Positions 18,174 through 26,086 of a DNA stretch of 64,000 nucleotides are shown here, in pieces (the stretch's first letter is position 1; each line of letters begins with the position of its first letter). The stretch spans positions 124,001 through 188,000 of the forward strand of contig NZ_JAFBDU010000006.1 in the NCBI RefSeq assembly GCF_016908395.1, read 5' to 3'. A program made the translations under genes and the position numbers. The notes below the pieces were generated by a model, which was given only the letters and a program-made list of their open reading frames with translations, had not been told where the DNA came from and ran no database searches. This DNA comes from Metabacillus crassostreae. Lineage in GTDB: Bacteria > Bacillota > Bacilli > Bacillales > Bacillaceae.

Positions 18174-18563
18174 TTAAACGACTTGAATAATATCTTGATC
18201 TCTACTTTCCACACCTTCATTAAAGGTTAATCTAGTTTTGAATCGGTAGGATATATCATCAGATGATGGTGGAATATCCTCTGGTAGTTTGAAAGTGAAT
18301 GATATTTTATTTGCTTCTTGAGCATTAATTAATTTTGTAGACAAAATTGTTGTGCTATCTATTACTTTTTCAACATTAGTAGATTTATCGATTAAAACAA
18401 GATCACTATCTATTCTTCTAAGCTGTTGTTCAATTGTTCCACCTTTAATATAAAAATGGCCGCTAATAAGTTCACCTTTACAATATCTATCTTTAGGTAA
18501 TATGAGGTCAATGATCGCAGAACCTATACCTAAAAGTGACATGTATTTTCTAAGTAACATCAT
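18174..18563 (-). CDS. Short Spo0M-like protein (arrestin-fold N-domain only)
   Basis: A 129-residue protein matching the N-terminal arrestin-like half of Spo0M, the sporulation-control protein (about 258 residues when full length): LGIGSAIIDLILPKDRYCKG, then GGTIEQQLRRIDSDLVLID. Only one beta-sandwich is encoded, so this is a short family member or a shortened gene; it has a clean start with GGAGG and a natural stop. It starts 14 bases after the FbpB-like gene, so the two form an operon downstream of a manganese riboswitch. Confidence 0.75.
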   Translation of the reverse strand: MMLLRKYMSLLGIGSAIIDLILPKDRYCKGELISGHFYIKGGTIEQQLRRIDSDLVLIDKSTNVEKVIDSTTILSTKLINAQEANKISFTFKLPEDIPPSSDDISYRFKTRLTFNEGVESRDQDIIQVV

Positions 18564-18577
18564 TGATTTCCTCCTTA

Positions 18578-18706
18578 TTATTTGTTTTGAATACTATATT
18601 TTTCATCAATACGTTTTTCGATTTTTTCCAGCTGCTGTTTATCTTTAAGAAGTTCTTCTTTATTCTTTTTTATTAAATCTACCATTGCAGTCTTTTTAGA
18701 AAACAT
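18578..18706 (-). CDS. FbpB-like small basic protein
   Basis: A 42-residue, lysine- and glutamate-rich helical protein (MFSKKTAMVDLIKKNKEELL, then KDKQQLEKIEKRIDEKY). It resembles the FbpB family of Fur-regulated small basic proteins, which help the small RNA FsrA in iron sparing in Bacillus subtilis. The ATG at 18706 has AAGGAG at seven bases; an overlapping ATG at 18712 is too close to it. It is first behind a yybP-ykoY riboswitch and tandem terminators and is followed by the Spo0M-like gene. The family call rests on pattern recognition of a very short sequence. Confidence 0.6.
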   Translation of the reverse strand: MFSKKTAMVDLIKKNKEELLKDKQQLEKIEKRIDEKYSIQNK

Positions 18707-18760
18707 AATCATTCTCCTTTTTAAATCGTTCTCCAAATGTTAAAGGTGAATAACAAAGAA

Positions 18761-18824
18761 AAAACCTTTACCAATGAGGTAAAGGTTTTTTAAAAAAATA
18801 GACCTTTACCAAATAGTAAAGGTC
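18761..18824 (-). terminator. Tandem terminators of the minus-strand Mn riboswitch
   Basis: Two hairpins on the minus strand: GACCTTTACTATTTGGTAAAGGTC followed by TATTTTTTT is reported here as plus-strand 18801-18824 with its T run at 18792-18800, and a second at 18761-18790 pairs AAAACCTTTACC with GGTAAAGGTTTT. Their arms are nearly the same sequence, so an arm of one could pair with the other. Confidence 0.75.
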
Positions 18825-18906
18825 TTGCTAACAACTTTCGTTGCCAACAAAGCCGAGAGCAATTAGCTCTGTAGTGACGACTCTGTTGTAAAAGCTACTC
18901 CCCTTT
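18801..18906 (-). promoter_or_regulatory. yybP-ykoY manganese riboswitch (minus strand)
   Basis: Read on the minus strand from 18906: AAAGGGGAGTAGC, then CAACAGAGTCGTCACTACA, a small hairpin AGAGC..GCTCT, CGGCTTTGTTGGCA, and the expression-platform hairpin starting AGACC. The same ordered blocks occur in the plus-strand copy at 22849. This motif senses Mn2+ and normally relieves termination before Mn efflux genes. Here the next genes are FbpB-like and Spo0M-like. Confidence 0.8.
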
Positions 18907-18980
18907 AGGAGACCGATTCAGTTATTTAAATTAATAATATGATACTTTTATTTAAACGTCAACATTATTTTGAAAAGTAT

Positions 18981-19907
18981 TTATTTTTTTATTTTGATAG
19001 TTTGAAGAATGTCAATCATTTGTGGAGTTATTTCTTCTGATTCTTCTTTATTCAAATAATGAATGGTAAATCGAATAAGTACACCATCAACCTTTTTAAC
19101 GACAATAGCTGTTTGTGTTTTATTTGTGTAACCATGAAGAAAGAATGCAGCATTACGGTAAAATTCAGGGAAATCATTGTTTATAGGAATTTCCTTTATT
19201 GTATTTCCTTTTAAATATGCTTTTGAATTCTCTTTAATCTCAGGTAATTTTGTCTGAGAATCTAACACTTCTACTCTAGAAAAATAGGCATCTTCATCCG
19301 TATATTGGAGTAGATATCTCCGAGGTTCTTCTGCATCAAAAGTAAAGTCAGAGCTGAGCTTAACAGATAATTCTACGTGTGAAGCATCAAAATGATGATT
19401 GACACGAGTTTTTGCTGCTACATTAAGCAATTGTCCAACTTTAATGGTATTTGAAGATAAATAGTTTAGTGATTTTAATTCTGAAACTGATAACCCATAA
19501 TTTCTAGCTATACTATATAGAGTATCACCTTTTTTTACAGTTACATTTGTTGGAATAATAAGCTTTTGCCCTTTAAAGATCATATTAGATGATAATTGAT
19601 TGATATGCTTTAGCTGGGAAACAGTGCTGTTGTATTTTTTCGCAATGCTATACAAAGTATCTCCATGAATGATGGTTATTGTAGAGGGGATCGATAATGT
19701 ATGACCGGAATAAATCAACGAAGAAGTTAGATTGTTAAGCTGTTTTAACTGCGCAACGGTAACATCATTTTCTTGAGCTATATTGTATAGAGTATCACCT
19801 TGTTTGATTTCATAAGGTGTTGATGCTTCTACTTGATTTATTCCAAACATACATGTAAAACCTAAAGCTAGGGCGATTGGTTTAATGATAAAGCTTTTGT
19901 GTTTCAT
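18981..19907 (-). CDS. Secreted protein with three LysM repeats and a novel C-terminal domain
   Basis: A 308-residue exported protein. A signal peptide (residues 1-28, cleavage near VEASTPYE) precedes three LysM peptidoglycan-binding repeats (about 31-75, 78-121 and 122-165; each has a GDTLYxIA core). The remaining 140 residues form a mixed alpha/beta domain that I do not recognise; there is no visible NlpC, amidase or 3D catalytic signature. It probably sits in the cell wall. The riboswitch for the next minus-strand genes begins 75 bases after its stop. GGAGG precedes the start. Confidence 0.8.
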   Translation of the reverse strand: MKHKSFIIKPIALALGFTCMFGINQVEASTPYEIKQGDTLYNIAQENDVTVAQLKQLNNLTSSLIYSGHTLSIPSTITIIHGDTLYSIAKKYNSTVSQLKHINQLSSNMIFKGQKLIIPTNVTVKKGDTLYSIARNYGLSVSELKSLNYLSSNTIKVGQLLNVAAKTRVNHHFDASHVELSVKLSSDFTFDAEEPRRYLLQYTDEDAYFSRVEVLDSQTKLPEIKENSKAYLKGNTIKEIPINNDFPEFYRNAAFFLHGYTNKTQTAIVVKKVDGVLIRFTIHYLNKEESEEITPQMIDILQTIKIKK

Positions 19908-20382
19908 AACTGGACCTCCTTATTATTTTTTATTGCTAAACTCCCTAGTAGCTACAGAAGCTACAATAGAATAGAAGAGCCATTTTTACGGATGGAGAGA
20001 CCGTTGATCATTTTTTAGTGAAATCAATTTTAATATTCCGTATTACTTTATTTGACGTTTTATAATCCTTAATGTTTCATAGAGATAAGCCTATTTTAAA
20101 GGTTTAAGGTAAAAGGTGAAAAATGGAGAAATTTGCAGATTTTTTTATTTGAATTTAAAGTGTTTTAGTGAGACTTTTTTGGTCTATAGAGTTATAATTT
20201 TGAATATAATAATTTTCACTAATGAACTTTGATTTTATTTAGTGAAACATGTAATATAAGGTAAAATTTGCAGTCTATGTTTAGTGTTTGCTCTAGGTGA
20301 CTTGCTTATTTTTTATGTGTTTCACATATACACAGCAAAACTATAAAGCCTAATATATTGGTAGAAGGGTGTGTGTAATAAC
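19908..20382. other. 475-base gap without a gene
   Basis: AT-rich spacer between divergent genes. It contains TTTCACTAA at about 20212 and TTTAGTGAAA at about 20237, a stem-forming inverted repeat, and GTAGCT-rich repeats near 19950 on the leader of the LysM gene. I see no known riboswitch or coding frame. Confidence 0.4.
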
Positions 20383-20559
20383 ATGGAAGCTAAAATCAAT
20401 AATAATATTACAGTTAATTCAACAATTTCTTTAAAAGGTATTGTAAAAGCAATTTTTCAAGATACAGTTCATGTACAAATCGGTGGGAAAATTATTACCA
20501 TGCCTATTGCCGATTATAATCTTTTAAAAGGTGATCAGACACCTAAGAGTGAGTCATAA
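20383..20559 (+). CDS. DUF2187-like small protein
   Basis: A 58-residue protein. Its core LKGIVKAIFQDTVHVQIGG followed by a conserved Tyr resembles the small beta-barrel DUF2187 (YkvS-like) family, whose function is unknown. The ATG at 20383 is 13 bases from AAGGG, which is long; a GTG at 20371 is in frame but too close to that site. It is monocistronic with a strong terminator. Confidence 0.6.
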   Translation: MEAKINNNITVNSTISLKGIVKAIFQDTVHVQIGGKIITMPIADYNLLKGDQTPKSES

Positions 20560-20596
20560 AAAAATCGCGACGTGTTTTATACACGTTGCGATTTTT
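20560..20596 (+). terminator. Terminator between DUF2187 gene and desR
   Basis: AAAAATCGCGACGTG pairs with CACGTTGCGATTTTT. A and T runs on both sides make it suitable for both converging transcripts. Confidence 0.85.
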
Positions 20597-20615
20597 ACGT
20601 TTCACATGATTAGCT

Positions 20616-21215
20616 CTATTTAAACCAACCTTTTTCCTTTGATTGAGTAATAGCTTCGATTCTATTCTTTACATCTAGCTTTTCTAATATCGTTGATATA
20701 TAGTTTCGAACTGTTCCAGTTTTTAGGCTAAGCTGATCAGCGATCTCTTTCGTATTTAAGCCATCTGCCACAAGTTCAAGTACTTCCTTTTCCCGATCTG
20801 TTAATGGGTTTTCTTCACCATATACATCATCCATTAATTCAGGTGCATAAATACGTCTCCCTGCCATAATATCTCGTATAGAGCTAGCTAACTCGTCGCT
20901 AGGACTGTCTTTTAAGAGATAGCCTTTTACACCTGCTTTTAAGGCTCTTTGAAAATATCCAGACCTGGAGAAGGTTGTCAGAATAATAACTTTACAATCA
21001 ATATCCTTGAGCTTCTCAGCTGCTTCTAGACCAGTCATACCTGGCATTTCAATATCCATTATACAAATATCAGGCTGATGCTGAGTGACAAGAGCTAGTG
21101 CTTCTTTCCCGTTACTAGCTTTTCCGACTACTTCCATATCATCTTCTAAATTAAGTAATGATCCTAATGCACCTAAAAGCATTTGTTGATCTTCCGCAAT
21201 AACAATTCTAATCAT
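20616..21215 (-). CDS. desR: DesR-type response regulator
   Basis: A 199-residue NarL/LuxR-type regulator. Its receiver has acidic residues AEDQ, the phospho-acceptor Asp in ICIMDIEMPGM and Lys in GYLLKDSPSDE; the helix-turn-helix follows LTDREKEVLELVADG. In Bacillus subtilis DesR activates the acyl-lipid desaturase gene des when membranes become too ordered in the cold. The pairing with a DesK-like kinase 11 bases upstream supports the name. No des gene is in the window, so its target lies elsewhere or has changed. Confidence 0.85.
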   Translation of the reverse strand: MIRIVIAEDQQMLLGALGSLLNLEDDMEVVGKASNGKEALALVTQHQPDICIMDIEMPGMTGLEAAEKLKDIDCKVIILTTFSRSGYFQRALKAGVKGYLLKDSPSDELASSIRDIMAGRRIYAPELMDDVYGEENPLTDREKEVLELVADGLNTKEIADQLSLKTGTVRNYISTILEKLDVKNRIEAITQSKEKGWFK

Positions 21216-21226
21216 AAGAGCCCCTC

Positions 21227-22345
21227 CTAATCGATCTGTTTTACGACATTAGGTACTTTTATGACTAGCTTTGTACCATCTTCCGTAATAATTTCAGAAC
21301 TTCCATTAACAAATTCTAGACGTTCCCTCATTCCAGAAAGTCCGTTACCCTTTGAAAAATCAACAGCTTCACAACCAACCCCGTCATCCTTTACGATCAT
21401 TTTCACTTCATTTTCAGTTTGTTCTAATGAAATAAAACAAGTTGATGCTTTACTATGACGGACAACATTTGTAACTGCTTCTTTTAAACACATACTTAAA
21501 ATATTTTCATTTAGTAATGGTACATTTGTTAATGATATTTGTTCATCCATTACTAATTTGATTTCGGCAGCATTTAAAATTTGTTTTACATGAATTAATT
21601 CATCTTTTAATCGTATTCCTCGCATCTGCGACACAATCTTACGTACTTCATTCAGTGCAGTTCTCGCAGTTTGCTGCACATCCTTCATTTCATTCTTTGC
21701 TTGCTCTGGATCTTTGTGAATGATTTTTCTAGCCAAATCACTTTTTAAACCAATCATTGACAGCTTTTGACCTAACGTATCATGAAGATCTCTTGCTATT
21801 CGCTGTCTTTCTTCTTTTATGACTAATTCTGATATTCTTTTATTTGCGTCCTCAAGCTTTTCCTGAAGTTGATCACGTTCTTTACGACTATGAACACTAA
21901 ACGGTAGCAAGACAACACTAAGGGAGCTTAAAATAACAAAAGGTAATTGTTTTAATAATAAATCCTCGTGTAAAACAATACTAAAATTTATTGCTATCGC
22001 TGTAATAACTAAATGCACAATATAAATCGTCATAAATGGTATGCGTTCCTTTATATTTCCAATAAAATACGCAATATAAAAGGAAAAGTAAAAATAATTA
22101 AAAAGATAGGTTGATGTAAAGGAAATACTAATTAAAATGAATGCTAATAAATAAACTCTCCACTTCTTAGCAATAAAGGCATATCGAAAAGTGATGAAAA
22201 ATACAATCGTTAATAAAATTCCGACAATAATTTCTGCCGTAGAAGAGGACTGGAAAATAAAATAAAAAGGTAAAATGCTTAAAAATGCCCATATATATGG
22301 GGATACTCCATTACCCTTTTGGAGAATTGTTAACTTTTTCTTCAT
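21227..22345 (-). CDS. desK: DesK-type membrane thermosensor histidine kinase
   Basis: A 372-residue sensor kinase with about five N-terminal membrane helices (residues 15-150), a linker coiled coil, the HisKA_3 phosphorylation site RIARDLHDTLGQKLS and an HATPase_c domain (KEAVTNVVRHSKAS, DDGVGCE, GLSGMRERL). Length and the kinase core correspond closely to DesK, which measures membrane thickness on cooling and switches between kinase and phosphatase toward DesR. The desaturase gene that normally precedes desK is absent; upstream is a 670-base gap. DesKR-like pairs with other inputs exist, so the cold-sensing role is a strong inference rather than certain. Confidence 0.85.
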   Translation of the reverse strand: MKKKLTILQKGNGVSPYIWAFLSILPFYFIFQSSSTAEIIVGILLTIVFFITFRYAFIAKKWRVYLLAFILISISFTSTYLFNYFYFSFYIAYFIGNIKERIPFMTIYIVHLVITAIAINFSIVLHEDLLLKQLPFVILSSLSVVLLPFSVHSRKERDQLQEKLEDANKRISELVIKEERQRIARDLHDTLGQKLSMIGLKSDLARKIIHKDPEQAKNEMKDVQQTARTALNEVRKIVSQMRGIRLKDELIHVKQILNAAEIKLVMDEQISLTNVPLLNENILSMCLKEAVTNVVRHSKASTCFISLEQTENEVKMIVKDDGVGCEAVDFSKGNGLSGMRERLEFVNGSSEIITEDGTKLVIKVPNVVKQID

Positions 22346-22603
22346 AAATTAGGCCTTCTTTTGGTGGAATGACTTAGTATAATTTTAGTGATATTTTACC
22401 ATATTTCTCTATTTTATGCTAAAAGAGATGATTGGAAATCATAAAACTAAGATTCGATGATAAAATACCTATATATTCATTTTAATACTAAATCTGATTA
22501 AATAGACTTCCTTTTTGAAAATACATTTTTTTAGGGTGTTTTGTATATTGTTGTAGATTCTAAGGTGTTGGCTAATTTTTAAATCATTTCATCCTTCGCT
22601 CCA

Positions 22604-22670
22604 AAGTGGAATGTAGCAGAAGAGACTTGATACCTATGGGTGTTAGGACGGTCAAGCTCCCACAGGTGAA
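22604..22670. repeat. Decayed copy of the GC-rich extragenic repeat
   Basis: AGTGGAATGTAGCAGAAGA, then ACCTATGGG and CCCACAGG, match in order the repeat at 34516 (AGTGGAATGGAGCGGAAGA, ACCTACGGG, CCCACAGG) with several substitutions. The rest of the gap 22346-22848 has a TATAAT at 22804-22809 that could start the riboswitch transcript, and no gene. Confidence 0.5.
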
Positions 22671-22848
22671 TTCTTTTGTCTTGAGAATTGAAACGAACTC
22701 GGCACATTTAAAAAATTCAAAGATCCTAAAAAGACCCTGCAAATCTTTTAATCTAAGAAAATATACTAGCTAGATATAATAGACATATACTAGGCTGTTG
22801 CAGTATAATAAAAAACATCATAAACAATCCTAAAGTATCTTCCAACGT

Positions 22849-22973
22849 AAAGGGGAGTAGCGTCAGGTAATAACCTGAAACAACGTCGTCATCACATGAA
22901 CAGTAGTTCATCGGCTTTGTTGGCATATTTTGTGCTCAGCGAGACCTTTGCCTATATGGCAAAGGTCTCTTTT
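22849..22973 (+). promoter_or_regulatory. yybP-ykoY manganese riboswitch
   Basis: Conserved AAAGGGGAGTAGC opens the element, followed by a hairpin CAGGTAATAACCTG, CGTCGTCATCAC, a hairpin GAACAGTAGTTC, CGGCTTTGTTGGCA, GCTCAGCGAGACC and a terminator stem (GAGACCTTTGCC with GGCAAAGGTCTC, then TTTT). It lies about 45 bases before a TerC-family gene, the standard target. Mn2+ binding is known to prevent termination in this class, so the gene should be on when Mn is high. Confidence 0.92.
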
Positions 22974-23018
22974 GTGGGATTTTTGAGAATTTGATATAGG
23001 TTATAGGGGGCAAATATT

Positions 23019-23717
23019 TTGGAAATGGAATTTCTCAGTGCGCTTTTGGCAATTGTTGTAATTGATTTAGTTTTAGCAGGAGATAATGCAATCTTAATTG
23101 GACTAGCTGCAAGAAACTTGCCAAAGCATCAACAAAAGAAAGTAATCTTATGGGGATCAATCGGAGCAATCGTTATACGTATTATTGCAACATTAGCAGT
23201 TGTATGGCTGTTAGAAATACCAGGTCTTCATTTAGTCGGTGGTCTTTTATTAGTTGTTATCGCTTATAAGCTACTTGTTGATGATTCAGATCATGGTGAT
23301 GTTAAAGCAGGTGATAACTTCTGGGCAGCGATTCGAACTGTTATTATAGCAGATGCTTTAATGGGACTAGATAATGTACTAGCAGTAGCAGGTGCATCAC
23401 ATGGTAATATGACTTTGGTTGTTATCGGTTTATTAATTTCGGTACCAGTTGTAATGTGGGGAAGTACGCTTATTCTTAAGTGGATTGATCGTTACCCTAT
23501 CATTGTTACAATTGGATCGGCTGTACTTGCATGGACAGCATCTAAGATGATTGTTGGAGAACATTTCTTAAGTGGATTCTTTGCAAACAGCTTTGTAAAG
23601 TACGGTTTTGAAGTACTAGTTGTTGCCGGAGTTATTTTAGCAGCGCGATATGTAAAAGCAAAGGCAACAATCAAAAAAGAAGAAGCGGTTCTCTTGAAAA
23701 CTGGTTCATCTAACTAA
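23019..23717 (+). CDS. TerC/YjbE-family membrane protein under Mn riboswitch
   Basis: A 232-residue integral membrane protein with about seven helices. It carries the TerC acidic motifs VIDLVLAGDNAILIGLAA and ADALMGLDNVLAVAGA. YkoY/YceF/YjbE-type TerC proteins are linked to Mn2+ export, including metal loading of secreted enzymes, and the upstream riboswitch supports this role here. The TTG at 23019 lies eight bases after AGGGGG and is preferred; an ATG at 23025 is also in frame. It ends before a strong terminator. Confidence 0.9.
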   Translation: MEMEFLSALLAIVVIDLVLAGDNAILIGLAARNLPKHQQKKVILWGSIGAIVIRIIATLAVVWLLEIPGLHLVGGLLLVVIAYKLLVDDSDHGDVKAGDNFWAAIRTVIIADALMGLDNVLAVAGASHGNMTLVVIGLLISVPVVMWGSTLILKWIDRYPIIVTIGSAVLAWTASKMIVGEHFLSGFFANSFVKYGFEVLVVAGVILAARYVKAKATIKKEEAVLLKTGSSN

Positions 23718-23730
23718 AAATATACAGTTA

Positions 23731-23773
23731 AAGGCTCAAATCCAGTTTAATAGTGGAATTGAGCCTTTTTTTT
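23731..23773 (+). terminator. Terminator after the TerC gene
   Basis: AAGGCTCAAATCCA pairs with TGGAATTGAGCC (one mismatch) and is followed by T8. Confidence 0.85.
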
Positions 23774-23793
23774 ATCTACGTGTCTATAAAACC

Positions 23794-24936
23794 TTATTTA
23801 AGAAGATCCAACTTTATAATGGAAGCAATATTTTTTGCTGTTATTGTTGTATATATTTCTGCTTGATCTACAGCCTGAGCTAGTGTCATAGCACCTGGAA
23901 CAATACTAAATAGGGCAGCAATTCCATGATCCTTCACTACTTCACTTTCATTTGATAATGCCCCTGTAATAGCAATAACAGGAATATTGTATTTCTTAGC
24001 GGCTCTTGCCACTCCAATTGGCGCTTTGCCGTGTATTGTTTGAGAATCAATTCTTCCTTCACCTGTTATAACACATGTTGCATTCTTAACATGTTTATCA
24101 AAATCAACCTTCTCTAAAACAATATCAACACCACTTTTAAATTTAGCTGATGAAAAAGCTGCCATTACTCCAAATCCAAGGCCTCCAGCAGCACCTGCAC
24201 CAGGTTTATTTCTTAACTTTAATTTTAGTGTTGTTTCAATAAGATCTGCAAAATGTTCTAAATTTTTATCGAGAATCTTTACTGTTTCATTTGTTGCTCC
24301 TTTTTGAGGACCAAAGATTGCTGAAGCACCTGATGGACCAATCAGAGGATTATCTACATCACAAGCAACTTCTATTTTAGTTTTGTGTATTCTTTCGTCG
24401 ATCGTTGTTAAATCTATCATTGATAAATCAAGTAAACTAGCTCCACCAAATTTGATTTGCTGGCCTTTAGAATTTAGGAGTTTTCCTCCTAATGCTTGAA
24501 TCATACCAGCACCACCATCGTTTGTAGCACTTCCACCAATTCCAAGTATAATGTGTTTTGCTCCACAATCTAAGGCAGCAGAGATAAGCTCACCTGTTCC
24601 ATAGCTGGTTGTTAAAAGTGGGTTTCTTCGTTCAGGGGGAACATGTTGCAAACCAGAAGCTGCAGCCATTTCGACAACTGCTGTTTCACCGTCACCGGAT
24701 AAACCAAAAAACGCTGGCACTTGTATACCTAATGGACCTGTAACATGGTATTCAACAATCTTGCCCTGTAATGCATCTACAATTGATTGAACAGTTCCTT
24801 CACCACCGTCAGCCATTGGTATTTTAATGTATTCTGCATCGGGAAGAACTTCTTTAAAGCCCTTCTCAATTAAGCTAGCCACTTCTAATGCAGTTAAGCT
24901 TTCTTTGAAAGAGTCAGGGGCAATGACAATTTTCAT
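23794..24936 (-). CDS. glxK: Glycerate kinase (GarK/GlxK family)
   Basis: A 380-residue glycerate kinase that phosphorylates D-glycerate with ATP and feeds glycolysis. The N-terminal IAPDSFKESLTA, PMADGGEGT, GIGGSATNDGGAGM and the C-terminal ITGEGRIDSQT are family signatures. Gene length matches the family. It is a single-gene unit facing the TerC gene; no glyoxylate or hydroxypyruvate genes are adjacent. The gap to 25214 has no gene that I can support. Confidence 0.92.
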   Translation of the reverse strand: MKIVIAPDSFKESLTALEVASLIEKGFKEVLPDAEYIKIPMADGGEGTVQSIVDALQGKIVEYHVTGPLGIQVPAFFGLSGDGETAVVEMAAASGLQHVPPERRNPLLTTSYGTGELISAALDCGAKHIILGIGGSATNDGGAGMIQALGGKLLNSKGQQIKFGGASLLDLSMIDLTTIDERIHKTKIEVACDVDNPLIGPSGASAIFGPQKGATNETVKILDKNLEHFADLIETTLKLKLRNKPGAGAAGGLGFGVMAAFSSAKFKSGVDIVLEKVDFDKHVKNATCVITGEGRIDSQTIHGKAPIGVARAAKKYNIPVIAITGALSNESEVVKDHGIAALFSIVPGAMTLAQAVDQAEIYTTITAKNIASIIKLDLLK

Positions 24937-25214
24937 TTTTTAGTCACTCCTATCTCTTATTAATTTATGTGATAAATGACATGATAATGTTTTTCTTGAA
25001 AAACTTTTTAAAAAACTTGAAACCTTTTGTGACCAGCAATCGACTAATACATGTAGTAAAGATTATTTAGCTAACTATCATAATAATCTGAAAAATCCGA
25101 CTGCTTTATTGACTTCCCAAGATAAGATATAAAAAATATTATGATGCTAAATTGCTGTAATGCTGTTAAAGAGCTTATATGCTATTAACCTATTAAATTT
25201 TCCTAAAATAATAG

Positions 25215-25243
25215 TTGAAATTCCTTAAAGGAAAAACTATAAT
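25215..25243 (+). promoter_or_regulatory. SigA-type promoter with a palindrome in its spacer
   Basis: TTGAAA at 25215, exactly 17 bases, then TATAAT at 25238. The spacer starts with TTCCTTAAAGGAA (25221-25233), a perfect inverted repeat that would place a bound repressor directly under RNA polymerase. It precedes the lipoprotein gene by about 110 bases. Confidence 0.55.
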
Positions 25244-25350
25244 ACTATAGGTGAATTGATATTTCTATAAATTTACAATAAATGTTTCTTTTTGTAAATT
25301 ATGAATGTCTTCATACATACATAACAAAAAGAAAAACGGAGGGTTATTAC

Positions 25351-25878
25351 ATGAAAAAGATTTGGTTTTTAATTTCCACTTTGGTATTATCTATTGCTTT
25401 AACAGCTTGCTCAGAAGAGAGTAACGGTACAAAGGATGAAAAGGAATCAACAAATGATGAAGCTAAAGCAGAAACAGAGGATGCTGCAAAAAATGCAAAG
25501 AGTGCAATGATGCAATTTTATATGAGTGTCTCAAAAGCAATTAATTCACAAGATGGGGATCTAAATACATATGAGGCTTCAGAAGAAGAGCCAACAGCAG
25601 AAATGAAAACAAGTGCTGAGGCATCAGCTACAGCTGTAGTTGCTGAATTAGAAAAGGTAGAAATTCCTGAACAACTTAAAGATCAAAAAGCTGACCTTGA
25701 AGCAGCTTTAAAGGATCTAACAAGTTCTTACCAAACAAAAGCTGAAGAGCTAAAAAAAGACACACCTTCACTAGAAGCTGCTAATGAGACATTTACAAAG
25801 GCAGAAGAGCAAATTGGTAAAGCATTTGAAAGTGTGGGATTGAATGCTTCAAGTCTAGGTACAGAGGTTAATGGATAA
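25351..25878 (+). CDS. Secreted lipoprotein of unknown function
   Basis: A 175-residue lipoprotein. The signal peptide ends in a lipobox, ALTAC, so the mature protein starts with the Cys at about residue 20. The rest is acidic, rich in Glu, Lys and Ala, and predicted helical (AELEKVEIPEQLKDQKADLE), suggesting a surface coiled coil. I do not recognise a family. The ATG at 25351 follows ACGGAGGG; the frame from 25282 has no site. A terminator follows, so it is monocistronic. Confidence 0.8.
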   Translation: MKKIWFLISTLVLSIALTACSEESNGTKDEKESTNDEAKAETEDAAKNAKSAMMQFYMSVSKAINSQDGDLNTYEASEEEPTAEMKTSAEASATAVVAELEKVEIPEQLKDQKADLEAALKDLTSSYQTKAEELKKDTPSLEAANETFTKAEEQIGKAFESVGLNASSLGTEVNG

Positions 25879-25893
25879 TAATTGATTGTTTGG

Positions 25894-25930
25894 AAAAGCC
25901 AGTCTTATGTTTTGAGACTGGCTTTTATTT
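25894..25930 (+). terminator. Terminator after the lipoprotein
   Basis: AAAAGCCAGTCT pairs with AGACTGGCTTTT and is followed by ATTT. Confidence 0.8.
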
Positions 25931-26086
25931 ATCATGAAAAGGTAGGATTAGGGAAGAATGATCTTGAATAGGTTACTATAAGGGACAGTGTAAAAGTAAT
26001 TGTGCATTACAATTTCTCGTTTCTGTAAATATCAATATATAAATAAACAATAAGAGTATGCACTACACGAATTATGGGGGGCATTT

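Noticed and set aside
19908-20000. Cyclic di-AMP (ydaO-type) riboswitch before the LysM gene
   Set aside because: Such switches often precede wall-hydrolase genes, but the leader is short and lacks the conserved blocks.
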